From Desmodus rotundus (Eukaryota; Chordata; Mammalia; Chiroptera; Phyllostomidae), in the NCBI RefSeq assembly GCF_022682495.2, contig NC_071389.1, positions 62,704,239 to 62,768,238 on the forward strand: DNA of 64,000 nt, written 5' to 3'. The notes under the pieces were generated by a model. It was given only the letters and a program-made list of their open reading frames with translations. It ran no database searches and was not told the origin of the DNA. This document shows, in pieces, positions 12,060 to 24,737 of this stretch (the first letter of the stretch is position 1; each line of letters opens with the position of its first letter). The translations under genes were made by a program, and so were the position numbers.

Positions 12060-12990
12060 TATTATAGTACATATACTAAATTGATATATCAGTGGATTTC
12101 AAAGATTGTTGAGATTATTTTTAATTCTTCTATCTTTTTTTTCCTGAGTGCCTCTTTTGAATGATTTTCATGAACCTGTTTTCAAGTTTCCTGATTCTTT
12201 CTTCTGTTACGTCTAAGCCAATCTTAATTGTCTCAAATGAATTTTTTCACTGTAGTTTTTTTCAATGGTAGGATTTCCATTCGCCTCTTTTTAAAAGTTT
12301 CCCCGTCTCTTCTCAAATTTTCCATCTCGTCATTCACTACATCCAGTTTTCCTGTAGGCCGATAACGTTGCCATGCTAGTTGTTTTCAAGTCCTTGTCTA
12401 CTGATTTCAAATCTCAGTCATTTGTGACCATTATCTTTGCTGATGTTTTTCTTGATGATACATCACATTTTCTGCTGCTTTGCATAGCTAGTAATTTTTT
12501 GTTATATATTGGACATGTGGCACCAAATTGTAGGCCCTGGAATCTGTTTTATATTTCTGTAGGGTTTTGCAATTTTTCTAGTGGATACCTTAGATCACCT
12601 TCACTTTGAGGAGGCTTGATTTTACTTTTGACTAGGGTTTGTCTATTTCAGTTTCTGTCTTTCTCCTAGAGCATATCCCTTAATTCTGGAACACAATCTT
12701 TATTCCTACACTGCGGATTTTCTAATGTTCTAGCGAACATCAAAGTATTTATCAAGTTCCTCTAACTTGGCAAGACTCATACTCCAAACTCTGTGTCTCC
12801 CCTGTGGTGAGCATTAGTATAAAATTTTGCTCAGTTTTCAGCCTTCTAGCTGTTTCTTTTCCCCTGAGCCCTTGATGTTTCACACACATGTATAACTTAG
12901 AGGTCTTCAAATGATTTGAGAGCTCGTTAATACACATACTTTGGGCTTGTCCTTCTCCGGCTCTTCCCCTTTTCAACTAGTCTGGCAATC
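12060..12990 (-). mobile_element. Antisense old L1 3' UTR relic
   Basis: Pyrimidine-rich sequence with 'ttttttgttatatattggac' and related words matches reversed 3' UTRs of old mammalian L1 (L1M-type). The boundaries are approximate. Confidence 0.5.
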
Positions 12991-13419
12991 CCACCCTTGG
13001 CCCTCTGACTTCTCAGATCAATAAGACAGTGGATTTTTGTGTCAGAGTCAGTGACAGGTACCAAAGTGGAAAGTGCCCTCAGAGGAAAAGCTCTATGAAA
13101 ATAAATCATTTCCAGTCTGGTGCTCTGCTTTTAAAGGTTCTCTCTCTTCTGGTTTCTGTCTGTTTTTTATCTGAGTCCAGTGCTTCAATAGTTGTTGTTT
13201 TTTTTTTTCTTCTTCTTCTTCCTTCAGAGTTTATACCTGTTACTTGCTGGAGAGTTAGTTCAATAGAAGCCACTCAGCTATTACCAGAATTAAGCTTTGC
13301 ATTTGATTTAAGTTGCAAATATTTTTGTCACTTAATATTTATGTTTATATTTTGCTTAGGAGGGTTTTTTTCCCCATGCAGAATTTTTTCCTTTATATAT
13401 TCGAATTTATCAATTTTTT

Positions 13420-14095
13420 GTTTATGACTTGTAAATTTTGAGTCTTAATTAGAAGAGCCTTTCCCACTTCAATATTATACTGGAATTCATCCATTGTCTC
13501 ATACTAAATACTCAATATTTTTATTTTCTACATCAAACTTTTTGATCACTTTCAATTTTATCATGAAAAAAAAACCAAGTTTACAGTATGGATCATATTT
13601 TTTCCCAGCTTTTTACCCAGTCGTCACAGCACCATTATCAAGAAATCTTCATTTCTCACTATTAATGAATTTTGTTTCTATTATATACTACATTCCTGAA
13701 TGTATGTTGACCTATTTTTTGTATGTCTATTCATGCATCAGCACTGCAGTTTTTTAGTTATCAAAGAGTTACAGTGTTTTTATATCTGATAAGGTTGGCC
13801 TTCTACACTGCTATTTTTTAGACTTTATATGGCCAACCTTGATCACTTAGTTTCCATTTAAACTTTACCATAAGCTTGCAGAAAATACAGCCACTTTTAA
13901 GAGAATCACATAAAATTTATAAAATTAGAGGAAAATATCTTTATTATGCTAATCTTACTATTCAGAAAACATAATGTTTTTCCTCTTGTTTAGATTTTAA
14001 TATGAGTTCTTAGTACGTTAAAGTTTTGTTCATGTACATATTTCTTATGTTCATTCCTAGATATTTTGACTTTTTGCTATATTCTCATTAGTCAT
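13420..14095 (-). mobile_element. Antisense old L1 ORF2 relic
   Basis: Reversed ORF2 words occur ('tatggatcatatttt', 'cccagctttttacccagt', 'attttgactttttgctat'). It ends about 65 bases before the last CLCA2 exon. Confidence 0.55.
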
Positions 14096-14159
14096 TAGTA
14101 ATAAATTAGGAAACCTATTCAAAGTGACTTAACTTTCCCATTCGTATTTCTAATTTCAG

Positions 14160-14575
14160 CCAACAGCTATGAAATAAGAATGAGTAAAAGTCTACAGAAT
14201 ATCCAAGATGATTTTAACAATGCCATTTTAGTGAATACATCAAAGCTAAGTCCTCAACAAGCTGGCACCAAGGAGATATTTACATTTTCACCGAAGCTTT
14301 TCATAAACGGACCTGAACATCCACTTGACAGAGAGACGCAAGGAAGCCACAGGGTATATGTGGGAATACGAACCACGGACAAGAGTTCCCTAGAATCTGC
14401 AGTATCTAACATTGCCCAGGCATCACTGTTTGCTCCCCACAATTCTGCTCCAGTACTTGCCAGAGATCGTCTTATATTGAAAGGAACTTTAACAGCAATG
14501 ACTTTGATAGGAATCATTTGTGTCACTATAGTTGTAACACATTGCATTTTAAACAAGAAGAAAGCAAGCAGATAG
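14160..14575 (+). CDS. CLCA2: CLCA2, last coding exon with altered C-terminal tail
   Basis: The exon follows an AATTTCAG acceptor (to 14159) and continues in frame from the exon at 1667-1900, reading ANSYEIRMSKSLQNIQDDFN. It carries the end of the extracellular domain, with an NTS glycosylation sequon, then a hydrophobic membrane span at about 14485-14550 (LTAMTLIGIICVTIVVTHCIL) and a short basic tail. The tail ends KKKASR and a TAG at 14573-14575. Human CLCA2, as I recall it, continues to ENGTKLL. Codons for exactly that ending are still readable at 14580-14603, but in another frame, so a small net insertion just before the stop has shifted the frame. The rest of the exon looks well preserved, so the protein is probably functional with a tail about nine residues shorter. 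Confidence 0.92.
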
Positions 14576-15370
14576 AAGTGAGAATGGAACAAAATTACTA
14601 TGAACAAATGCAAAGAGGACCTTCCTTAGATATAATACCCATGCCTTTTGCACTTTACAAAAACATACCAATAAAAAAAATTCACATCAAAACTGTTAAA
14701 GAGTGCTTCGAATTTTTGCATAATAAAGATCGTATTTTTACATAATAGACAAAAATTCTTTTACAACACAAATTTTGAAGGGAAATTAGAAAATTCTGAA
14801 GCTCAGGCAATGGACAAAATTATAAAAATTATTCTCCAAGGTAATGCCTTTAAAGGAAAAACGACAAGGTCAATGTCGAATCAAAGAGTCAAGAAAAGCT
14901 TTCTGTATTGAAGAGAACAAATAGCCCCAAGTAGAGAAGAGGAGGTTAGGTCTGAATCGTATAACTGTCTCTATGAAGCAATTGTTTAATTACTTTGATT
15001 AATTTTTCATTCTCTTTATCTGTTCAGAACAGATTGTTATGACTAAAGATCAATCTACATTTTTACATATGATGCCTCTATGGTAAAATTCCTTACCTCT
15101 AGCCATTTGGCGAACTATATTACAGATCAAACCCCACTGCTAATGCTCAAAGAGATCTTTGTTCACTGTTAGAGTTAACCTTAAAATGTGGGTATTATCC
15201 TTTTCCCCTGGCACCGATTTTGTAACAGAAGGATACTGAATTTATTGTTTATAAGTTTCTACTCTCAACAAAGCAGCTTTCCAAGTTATTGTCTTGGGTG
15301 TAATTCAGTGTAAATGGTTATAACTCTCATAAAGCTTCAAGTAAGAAATAAAAGACATAGTTCTAAACTA
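14576..15370 (+). other. CLCA2: CLCA2 3' untranslated region
   Basis: This AT-rich stretch follows the CLCA2 stop and contains no recognisable repeat. Poly(A) signals AATAAA occur at about 14670 and 14721 and, in the best context, at 15347-15352. The true end is inferred, not seen. Confidence 0.6.
15347..15352 (+). terminator. Candidate CLCA2 polyadenylation signal
   Basis: A canonical AATAAA lies about 770 bases after the CLCA2 stop, at the end of unique-looking sequence. Two earlier AATAAA hexamers (near 14670 and 14721) are alternatives. Confidence 0.5.
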
Positions 15371-16074
15371 ATTTTAAAACATACATAGGCTGTACAGGTT
15401 TATTCAATTTCAATCCAAGAAGAGGTCACAGGGTAAAGAGTGACCTTTGGAAATGATTAGCTGATCTGTTTTTTTGTTTAATTAAGACTCTCGGAATCCT
15501 TTCTTGATCAAGGGTTATTTATCTACAGGGGTTGGGAGCAAATTGAGAGAGGGAAGCATAGGTCATAAGAAAATAAAAATCATCTTTCACCTAATTTTAC
15601 TTCTCTTATTTTAGAAAAAGATTATTGAGCAATAGAATTATTTGTTTTGTATATTAAGGGACTGAAAACTGTTGGGTAAATAGAAACAATAATCTGGCTT
15701 AGATTTGTTTTACAATCAGGACCAAATAAAAGTGAAAATTAGATTAAATGCTGGGGAAAAGAGGAAATTGTGGCAAATTGGGACAATAAGAAAAAGCAAC
15801 AGAGAGGGTGAAGACTTAAGTGAAAGTGTCAGAGAAGCACTGGGGAGAGAAACACCAATAAACCCCTCTACTGAGGCTGCCTCCTTGCCGTCCCTACTGC
15901 ATCCCAGGTCTGGCCTGTGTCATTCTAAGTCCCATCGTACTACATTTTTGCAGAGGGTGCTTTTAAGTGCCCCGCTGACATTCAGTCTGTTGTCCCCCTA
16001 ATGCCGTGACACCTGCCAACCTGGGAGTTGCTTCTATAGCTTCAATAGGCTGGTAAAATCCTGAGACCGAGTGT

Positions 16075-16205
16075 GGTAGGTTTTAAGTCCTCAAATGTTT
16101 TCCTCATTTTACAGATAGGAAAGTGGAGGCTTGAGTGAGTAACCGAAAGCACTATGCTGCTTAATGGCAGAGCTACAGAGGAGCACAGCCAGGTTCTCAT
16201 ACTAC
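16075..16205 (-). mobile_element. MIR (antisense)
   Basis: 'cctcattttacagataggaa' and 'taatggcagagcta' give a reversed MIR. Confidence 0.65.
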
Positions 16206-17599
16206 TCCTTCATGCCCATGTTTTTAAGAAAGTGTGAGAAGATGCTGGGGATTATACCTATAAATATTTAACTCTTTCAAAACCAATGAGCAGGAGAACA
16301 GGTTTGGCTTTAAGGAGCTAGGTTGGTTTGTTTTCTTTCCCATCTTGTAGGTGCAGAAATGAAAAAAAATGTACTTAAGTGTACAGATTAGTGAATTGGA
16401 AGAGGCAAAACTAAGATAAAAAATGCTAAGTAACAAACTGAAGTCTCCTATAGCGGGCGGGGCAGGGAGGGCAGTGGCAGCAAGTGCAGAGGGTGAACAA
16501 CATTCAGTGGTTGTGAGGGGCTGACGCGTTACAGAACAAAATCAATATGAGGTAAATGTGGAAAGATACTGATTCAGAGGGGAAAGTTAAATTTCAATAG
16601 AAGGGAGATGGAGGCAGGAGACAGGAGCGTTGGGGAATGAGTTCGACAGCCTAGGTGCCAAGCAGATTGCAGTTTACGTGTGTGCTCTGGAGGCTCCCAA
16701 AGTGCCTTTCCATCTGCGCGTTAGTACCAGAGAGTCACAAAAAATGCCTTATTTGCTTCAGGGTTTGCGTTCTGCTATGATGTAATTATTCCTGGAAGAA
16801 TCGATCCCTAAATAATAGCATTCATTTAAAACAATGTGACATATCCAACTGCACGAATGGCAGAGCTGCTCATATCAAACTAATCCTTCTGCTGAGAGCA
16901 GTTATAATTCCAGAAAAAAATATAAACACACTCTTGGAAGGCACTGGACACCAACAAAAGTAGGTAGAAACTGAAGGAGATACAGCCCTTGAAAAAAGGC
17001 AAGCAATCTAGGTGAGAGCCACATTTAATCAGCTTTGCCCCCTAAAGGCTTCCCCAGTTTTCTTGGAGCATCTGGACAAGCGCAAGCAGAATACAGCAGT
17101 CTCACTGGGTTGGCAAGTCAGAACTAGGAGTTCTGGGAATCCCAGAAAGCACTTGGAAATCCCAGAAAGGAAGCAACTGCTACAGGGAAATTTCCCAAAT
17201 CTGTATCTGCTCAATCCTTGGGTGAGTCCTAAGTTGAGAAGGAATTGAATGGAAAACAAGAGATTGGACACTAAAATTGCTGAGCAGAGATTTCAGCAAT
17301 TGCCCACTTCTGGGGACCAAAAGTTTAAGGTGTAATCCCACTTAAATTGGAGAGCTTGATCAACACCTTGTGTTTCTATAGCATTGAAACTCCAGGAGGG
17401 TCATATTAGGGGAAAGAACTATTGTCCCAGTCTAAGACTTATGTCCTAGAACCAAGGGCAGAGCTGAAATAGATGTGCTCTGACAAGGCCTAAAACCACA
17501 TCTCCACAGAATCAAGATGATTCATCAGTAATTTAACTACGGCTATCGTAGAACTCAGAGGAGGGTACATAATGCAATCTCCATAACATGCCATCTAGT

Positions 17600-19677
17600 G
17601 TATAATAAAAATTTAATAGATGTGCCAACAAGTGGGAAATTATTTAAAAGAATAAAAATTTAAGAGAATAAAAATATGTCAATAGAAGGAGGTTCAAAAA
17701 TTATCCAGATTTGGAACTTGCAGGTGAGTTTACAATAATTATTATATATGATAAATTACAGGAAAAGGTAAGTCATGAATTGAAGAGAAAATTCAGAAAT
17801 GATGTGGAAACTCTTTAAAAAGAAACAAATGCAAATCTTAAAATCAAAAAATAGAATATATTTTTAAAACTTGTAATGAATTAACAGCAGACTGATACTC
17901 CAGAAGAAAAGATCAAGTGACCTGAAGACAAGGAACTAGAAAGCATCCAAAGCGAAGCATTCATTTTTGAAAATGGAAAAGCCAAAATGACCTGTAGGCT
18001 ATTGTCAGGCAGTCTAATGTAATGTAAATGAATCCCAGAGGTAAAGGGACACTGGGCATAAAAATATTGAATTGAAACGTTCAAAATTGATTGAAATATC
18101 AACCTACAAGTCTAAAAGACTCAGCAAACCTAAGATATGACCTACACAAAGAAAGTGACACCTAGGTGTGTCGTAGGAATAGTGACTGACTGCTCGTCAA
18201 AAACAGTTGAGGCCAGAAGACAACGAAGTGACATTTTAGAGGCTAAAACAACCTGTCAACACAGAATTCTCTGTTGAGCAAAAGTATCTTTAAAAATGAA
18301 AGCAGATAAATAAAAGTGAAAATTTTCACCAGCAAGAAATTACTAAGGGAATTTCTTTAAGGCAAAGGAAAATCTTGTCTGGTGGAAATATAGTTCTACA
18401 GTAGGAAAGGAAAATCACTGGAAATGGTAAGTGGTAGGTAAATATAATAAATTGTTGATTTTTTTACTCAATTCCTTTCAAACACAATTACTGTTTAAAG
18501 CAAAAATAAAAACAATGTACTGCAGTATTAATACTATAAAGAAGTAGGATATATGACAATGACAATAAGAACAGAATGGATGGAAATATGCCAAATGGAA
18601 TTATATTGTTGAAAGGTACTTAAATGTAAGTATTATATAAAATAATATAATAGTAATTCAATACTAGGATAAACTCAGGGTGTATACTGCAGTCCCTTTG
18701 GCACTTCTTAATAATAGGGAAGAGTATTAAAAAAGTTAATTAATGTGATAAAATGGAACATTACCCTCAAAACTACATAATTAACACAAAGGAGACAAGA
18801 CAAGAGCAATAAAGAACAAAAAATACAGGGGAATAACAGAAATCAAATAGCAAGATAGTAGACTAAATCCAGCTAAATTAATAATTATATTAAATATAAA
18901 TGGATTAAACACTTCAACTAAAAAAGTGATTTTCAGACTTAATATAAAAAGCAAGGCTCAACCATATGGAATTTACTATAGATGCATTTTAAATATAAAC
19001 ACATATAAGTTGAAGGTGAAGAAAAGAAAATTGCATATCATGCAAACACTAAGCATAAGAAAGCAGTATTAGTGTATTTCTATAAAACAAAATAGACCCT
19101 GAGAAAGGAGAGGCAAAGAGGGCCATTCCATAATGATAAAAATAATAAATTTATCAAAAACATAACAATCCTCAATGTGCATATACCTACTAATAGAGTT
19201 TTAAAATGTCAGAAACAAAAAAAGTCTAAAACTAAAGAGAAATAGACAAAGAGAACAACCGAAGTTGGAGATTGAACTCTCCCATTGTCAGTAATTGTAG
19301 AACATCTAGACAGCAAAACTCAGCAGGAATGGAAAATATTTTAACAACATTATCAACCAATTTGACCTTGACATTTATAAAACACTCCATCCAACTAGTG
19401 CAGAATACACATCCCTTTTAAGTACTCATGTATCATTTACCAGATTGGATCAGATGCATAAAACACGTCCCCGAATATACAGTCTAGAAACAGACCTGCA
19501 TGCTTGTGCTCAGTAGGATCTCCACAAAGGCATGTGCAAGTCAGTAGGGAAAGACAACTCAGTGGGTAAAAGAGTTCTTTTTAATAAATAATGTTGGAAA
19601 AACAAGACATATACTTGGGAAAACAATTTTACTATAAAATATGAATTCATGGTAGATCGTAAATATAAATATGAATT
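17600..19677 (+). mobile_element. Old L1 relic, ORF1/ORF2 region
   Basis: Words typical of L1 appear in order: ORF1 end (about 18240-18300), ORF2 start with codons for LNVNGLN-type sequence (about 18880-18920), the endonuclease region (19140-19460) and a C-terminal ORF2 piece (19590-19677). It is heavily decayed, and the left limit is approximate. Confidence 0.65.
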
Positions 19678-19692
19678 AAGATATAAACTTCT

Positions 19693-19901
19693 GTCCTGGC
19701 TGGTGTAGCTCAGTGGATTGAGCATGGGCCTGCGAGCCAAAGAGTCACCAGTTCGATTCCCAGTCAGGACACATGCCTGGGTTGCAGGCCAGGTCCCCAG
19801 TAGGGGGCATGGGAGAGGCAACTACACATTGATGTTTCTCTTCCTCTCTTTCTACCTCCCTTCCCCTCTCTCTAACAATAAATAAATAAATAAAATCTGT
19901 A
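19693..19901 (+). mobile_element. Ves SINE with perfect target-site duplication
   Basis: A tRNA-derived head has an A box (TGTAGCTCAGTGGATTGAG) and a B box (GTTCGATTCC), followed by a CT-rich region and an AAATAAATAAA tail. The duplication AAGATATAAACTTCT is present at 19678-19692 and 19902-19916. It inserted into an old L1. Confidence 0.93.
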
Positions 19902-19916
19902 AAGATATAAACTTCT

Positions 19917-20040
19917 TTTTTACTTTTTTAAATAGCTTGTTTTCATTGTATTTTTCCATTACCATTTATCCCCCTTATACCCTCTTCCTCCTCTACCCAC
20001 TGCCTCCCCACTGCAATCACTACACTGTTGTCTGTGCTCT
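19917..20040 (-). mobile_element. Antisense L1 3' end fragment
   Basis: A T-rich start followed by 'ttaccatttatccccc' and pyrimidine-rich sequence is typical of reversed L1 3' UTR in this genome; compare 41262-41525. Confidence 0.45.
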
Positions 20041-20520
20041 AAAGAATATCAAATAGTATATTCACAGCTATAGTGTAGAAATTTTTCTTAGAAAAGAGGA
20101 AATACTAAGCATTAAAAAAATTGGACCGCAGTAAAACTAAATATTTGTGCTCATCAAAGGACAATATTAGTAAATGAAAAAAGCAAGTTACAGAGTGAGA
20201 GAAAATATTCACAACATATAAATCTGACAAAGAAGTCATATCCAGAATATATTAAAATATTATAAATCAGTAATAAAAAGACAAAGAGCCCAATAAAAAT
20301 GGGCAAAAGATATAAAAATCAGAATAGCACTTATCCTACAGCAACAGTGTGCAAGTTGACTAGAAGGGGCTTTCTGGGTGAGTGAAAATGTTGTATGTAC
20401 CGACTGGGGTGGTTGTTACATGAGTGTATATATTTGTCAGAATCAATTTATTTCTGTGCACTTCATAGGTGCGTTTTATTGTACATAAATTTCACCCCAA
20501 GAGGAACTTAATATGAATGA
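20041..20520 (+). mobile_element. Old L1 relic, ORF2 3' part
   Basis: It continues the relic at 17600-19677 after the Ves SINE and an antisense fragment. The order of the ORF2 C-terminal words ([13 protein letters not shown] 'aaaaatgggcaaaag') is preserved. The end is approximate. Confidence 0.55.
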
Positions 20521-20556
20521 ATTTATTGTATCCTTATCCATTAGCAAGATTTATAC

Positions 20557-20760
20557 CAATGGTTCTCAGCCTGGATGATTTTCTCCTCCAAGGGGACATT
20601 TGGCAATGTCTGTAGACATTTTTGATGATCACATCTGGGGGCCTTATCTAGTGGGTACAGGCCGGGGATGCTGATAAACATCTCACAATGCACAGTACAG
20701 CCCCAACAAAGAATTACTTGGCCAAATATGTCAATAGTGCCAAGACAGAGAAATATTGCT
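20557..20760 (+). mobile_element. MER5A (hAT-Charlie)
   Basis: 'caatggttctcagcctggat', 'acatttggcaatgtctgtag', 'atctagtgggtacaggcc'-type words and 'tgtcaatagtgccaag' match MER5A from end to end. Confidence 0.85.
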
Positions 20761-21669
20761 TTATAAAGAGGAAGAGAAAGGGGTCACTCTTAAGGATATT
20801 TGATACATGAAATTAAGAAAAAGTGTCCTTAATGAGGGGGACAGGTGTCACAAAACTGAGTCTGATTTAAATGAAGATGAGAAGACAAGAAAGAAGAGAA
20901 AAGATATTTTAAATAAAATGAAGATGGTCCATGTTAGAGGACTGAAATCTTAAGGCTGCTAGGAATTCCAACTGATAAAGAAATAAAGAAGGGGAATGGA
21001 TATAAAGTCGGGTGGATGCTGCATTATGTGTCAAGACCTGTGTTGTGATCTGTGAATGTAAAATACAGGGAGACAGGGAGTACAAGCAGAGGGGAGGTAC
21101 AGATCATAGAGTGCTTGATGGTAGAGAAGCAATCAAGGACACAGAAACAGATGTTCATATCCATGAAGGTAAGTAGAGCAATTAGAGCTTGTTCCCAAAG
21201 ATCAAAAGGAACACCTCCCTCTAGAAATAAATCCCTCCTGTACTTAAAATGCCTATCTCTTAGCCGTGAGAGTGTTCCTGGGATGGGCGGGGAGTGACCC
21301 AGATAGTGACCAATTTTATTTCCCACTCCCTTTCAGCTACAGGCTGCTGAGTCTTATCAGAATGTTGCTTTCTGGGAACAATTACCTGAAAGCAGTTGCC
21401 TCAATTGCACAAGGATAAAGCTATCCAGCACAGTTGGCAATTGCTTTCTATCTCCCTGACTCTGTGAAGTGGAAGCAATATAAGTGAGCAAACATCCAAA
21501 AGGAACATTTCTTAAAAGTGACATGACCTTACTTTACACCGATAAGGAAAGAAGCAAGAGCCTGAAGAAGAGAAAAAGAAGAGAGTGAAATGGAAAAGGA
21601 AAGAAAAAAAAGATTAGAAATTAAGAGTAGAAAAGATAGGACTACCACTCTGATGTTAATATGTTAGGA

Positions 21670-22110
21670 TTTCAAAATGATGGTCTTTAGTCCAATATTT
21701 TTATTTTTATGTATAAATTGATTTCAATTATAAAAGTAATACATTCTATTATAAAAAGTACATATGTTTAAGTAAGATGTAATAAATAAAATAGGTATGA
21801 AATAAATAAGCTCACTTATTATTTTACTAATGGACATTTGGTAATTCAGTTTCTTGCTATTATAAAGAAAGCTTTGAGAGACAAATTATATTACCCTTGT
21901 ACACATAACTGTACGCACTTGTGTGTTTGTCCCTTGTATATGTAATCTTGTGCACCCGTGTGAGTATATCTGTAGGGCAAATTCCTAGGAGTGGAATTGT
22001 CCTGTTAAAAGATACACATCCTTAAATCTTGATAAATGTTTTCCTCCAAAACATCTGTACCAACTTCTCTCCCATCAGTAATATATAAATACTCGATTCC
22101 TTGTGCACTT
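21670..22110 (-). mobile_element. Antisense old L1 3' end (L1M-type)
   Basis: 'aaattcctaggagtggaatt' followed by 'accaacttctctcccatca' is the classic reversed L1M 3' end. Confidence 0.6.
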
Positions 22111-22439
22111 AAACAAGAGTGAACTGGGGGGTAGAAGCAGGAGTCGTGTTGAGGTGCTGCATGGCAAATAGCTTAAAATTGACTCTTAAACATCAGTGTC
22201 TTTAAACTATAACGTGGTCATTCTTACCTGATGCCAGCTAATGGAAAGTCCCAGCTTCTCCATCTTTGTGGCTTCTCTCCTATCTCTCCCACCAAGGCTG
22301 AGGTTTGTGTAAGTGGGAGGAAACTGAAAGTGGAGAAACATTTTGTTTACTGAATGATTTCTATATGTCAGGCACTGTGTTAGCTGAGTTGTATTTGTTC
22401 TGTTTTAATTTTTCAGTCTTCAGGATTCCAGTATGCCAT

Positions 22440-22554
22440 AGCTAATATCCTTAAAGGTAGATTTGATATGAGTGGTATTATAGAGATAGAAAAAGCATTT
22501 TGTAATAATAACTGTAAAAGAATCCTAAATTTACATGCACCAGAAACAAAGCTT
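22440..22554 (+). mobile_element. Old L1 relic, segment 1 (left of element B)
   Basis: It contains L1 ORF2 endonuclease-region words such as 'cctaaatttacatgcacc', continuing at 24738 after element B. The left limit is uncertain. Confidence 0.5.
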
Positions 22555-22566
22555 GAAAATATATAA

Positions 22567-24725
22567 GGCAGCTTCCAGTCAAGATGGTGACATAGGCAGA
22601 CATGGCCAGCCTCTTCACTCAACCACATTAAATTACAACTGAAATATAGAGCAACCATCACTCAGGAATGTCAGAAGTCGAATTAGATGGAAGTCTGACA
22701 ACTACAAGATCAAGTTGAATGGAAGCCTGACAACTACAGAGTTAAAAAAACCACATCCATCCAGACTGGTAGGAGGGGCACGGACACAGAACAGGCTGGC
22801 CCCACACCCATGTGGATAAAAACTCAGGAGGGATATCTTGGGAGCAATGAGTCCCAGACCCACACCAGGCCCCACAGCCCTGGGTTCCAGTGTCAGTAAG
22901 ATAAGTCCCCACAACTTCTGGCTGTGAAAACCAGCAAGGACTGAGCCAGAGGGGGAGGCTGCTGGACCCCTAAGCAGTTCCTCTTGGAGAACCCACACAT
23001 GGACTGACCTACACAGACTCACTCCCTCTGAGCTCCAGCGTGGAAGTGGTAGCTTAAAGGGCATCAGTGATATAGTGGTATACAGGGAGAGACTGAAGTG
23101 TCTGGCATCAAGGAGAGCATAGGCCATTGTCCCTTTGCTGAGCCATCTCCCCAGAGTCAGTAGACTGCCATAAATGAGACTCCATCAACTTGGTGAACAC
23201 TGTGTGACCCACCTTAAAGATCCACACAGGCTCTACCCCACCCAATTTATAGGCCCACCCTAGCTGCTATTCCACAAGAATAGCTGGTCTTGGATCCTAA
23301 ATCCTATCAAACAAACAACACCTGGCTTCAGTAAGCCCTAGTGGCAGCCAGATTAGAGTCAAGCTTGGCTTTACCTGGGTATCTCCAAGCCCAGCACAAG
23401 TAGCAGCCACTTCAGATTGCTTTACAGCTCAGGCAGGGTGCCCCAGGACTGACCTTGGCCTGCACCATCTGGGAAACCACAGGGCCAACGCACCCAGTAG
23501 AAAGCTACAGACCATGTTGGAGCACCACCACCCTGCTCCAGCACAGCTGATCCTCCATAGAGGGTGGAGGTTTGTGGTGAGTGGTGACAGCCAGTCCTTA
23601 TAGCTAACAGGCCTGGGTAAATCCCTCCCATTGATTTTCTGATAGCAACCAACACTCAACTACAAGAGGAGGGTGTACTCAGACCACACAAAGGACTCAC
23701 CTCCAGTAACCAGCTTGGGTGATAGGGGAAGCTGTGCCACTAAACCCTAAAGACACCTACTACATTAGGCCACACTACCAAGATGCAAAGTCAGTGCAAC
23801 TCTACCTAATACACAGAAACAAACACAGGGAGGCTGCCAAAATGAGGAAACAAAGAAGCATGGCCCAAATGAAAGAACAGATCATAACTCAAGAAAAAGA
23901 GCTAAACAAAGTGGAGATAAGCTATCTATTAGATACAGAGTTCAAAACACTGGCTATAAGAATGCTCAAGGAACTTAGTGAGGACCTCAGCTGCTAAAAA
24001 AGATCCAGTCAGAAAAAAAGGACATGCTAATTGAAATTAAGAAAAATTTACAGGGAAACAACAGTAGAATGGATGAAGCCAAGAATCAAATCAATGATTT
24101 GGAACATAAGGAAACAAAAAACAACTGCACAGAAAAAGAAGAAAATAGAATGCAAAAAATATGAGGATAGTATAAACAGCTTCTGGGACAATTTCAAGAG
24201 GTCCAATATTCACATCATGGGGTGCCACAAGGAAAAGAGAAAGAGCAAGAAATTGGAAATCTATCTGAAAAAAATAGTGAAAGAAAACTTGTCTAATTTG
24301 GTGAAGGAAATAGACATGTAAGGCCAGGAAGCGCAGAGAATCCCAATTATGATGGATGCAAAGAGGACCACTCCAAGACACATCATTATTAAAAGGCCAC
24401 AGGTTAAAGATAAAGAGAGATCCTTAAGAGCAAGAGAAAAGTTATTTACCAGGTGGTTGCCACATGGGAGGGGGTAGGGGGAGAAAGGGTGAAGAGGTGA
24501 GGGGATTAAGAAGTACAAACAGGTAGTTACAGAATAGCCATGGGGATGTAAAGTACAATATGGGAAATGGAGTAGCCAAAGAACTTACATGCATGACCCA
24601 TGGACATGAACAATGGTGGGGGGATTGCCTGAGGGAGTGGGGGGTGCTGGGTGGAGAGGGGCAAAGGATGAAAAATCAGGACAAGTGTAATAGCATAATC
24701 AATAAAATATAATTTAAAATAAAAA
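22567..24725 (+). mobile_element. Half-L1-like element B (5' UTR, ORF1 relic, 3' UTR; no ORF2)
   Basis: The element begins GGCAGCTTCCAGTCAAGATGG, has a 5' region of about 1.2 kb and an ORF1 relic at about 23860-24440 (LLDTEFKTLAIRMLKELSE is readable, then frameshifts), then jumps straight to an L1-type 3' end finishing AATCAATAAAATATAATTT. No ORF2 sequence is present, and the last third of ORF1 is also missing. It is flanked by a 12-bp duplication with one mismatch (GAAAATATATAA at 22555-22566, GAAAATATGTAA at 24726-24737), so it inserted as this unit. This resembles HAL1 (half-L1) elements. An internally deleted L1 is the alternative. Confidence 0.75.
23862..24440 (+). pseudogene. ORF1 relic of half-L1-like element B
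   Basis: MAQMKEQIITQEKELNKVEI and LDTEFKTLAIRMLKELSE match the N-terminal part of L1 ORF1. Downstream, after frameshifts and stops, NIHIMGCHKEK, VKENLSNLVKEIDM and ARHIIIKR-like codons are still readable. The C-terminal domain is missing. Confidence 0.7.
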
Positions 24726-24737
24726 GAAAATATGTAA

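Larger units (their letters stand above)
1901..14159 (+). other. CLCA2 last intron
   Basis: The intron is 12.3 kb and has no exon-like sequence. It contains a half-L1-like element, L2, MIR, hAT and Tc1/mariner fossils and several antisense L1 fragments, listed separately. I recognise nothing in 6900-8000, 9250-10200 or 10450-11145. Confidence 0.8.

Noticed and set aside
19693..19780. tRNA-like sequence with A and B boxes (also in the other Ves copies)
   Set aside because: The boxes belong to the tRNA-derived head of Ves SINEs; these are not functional tRNA genes.
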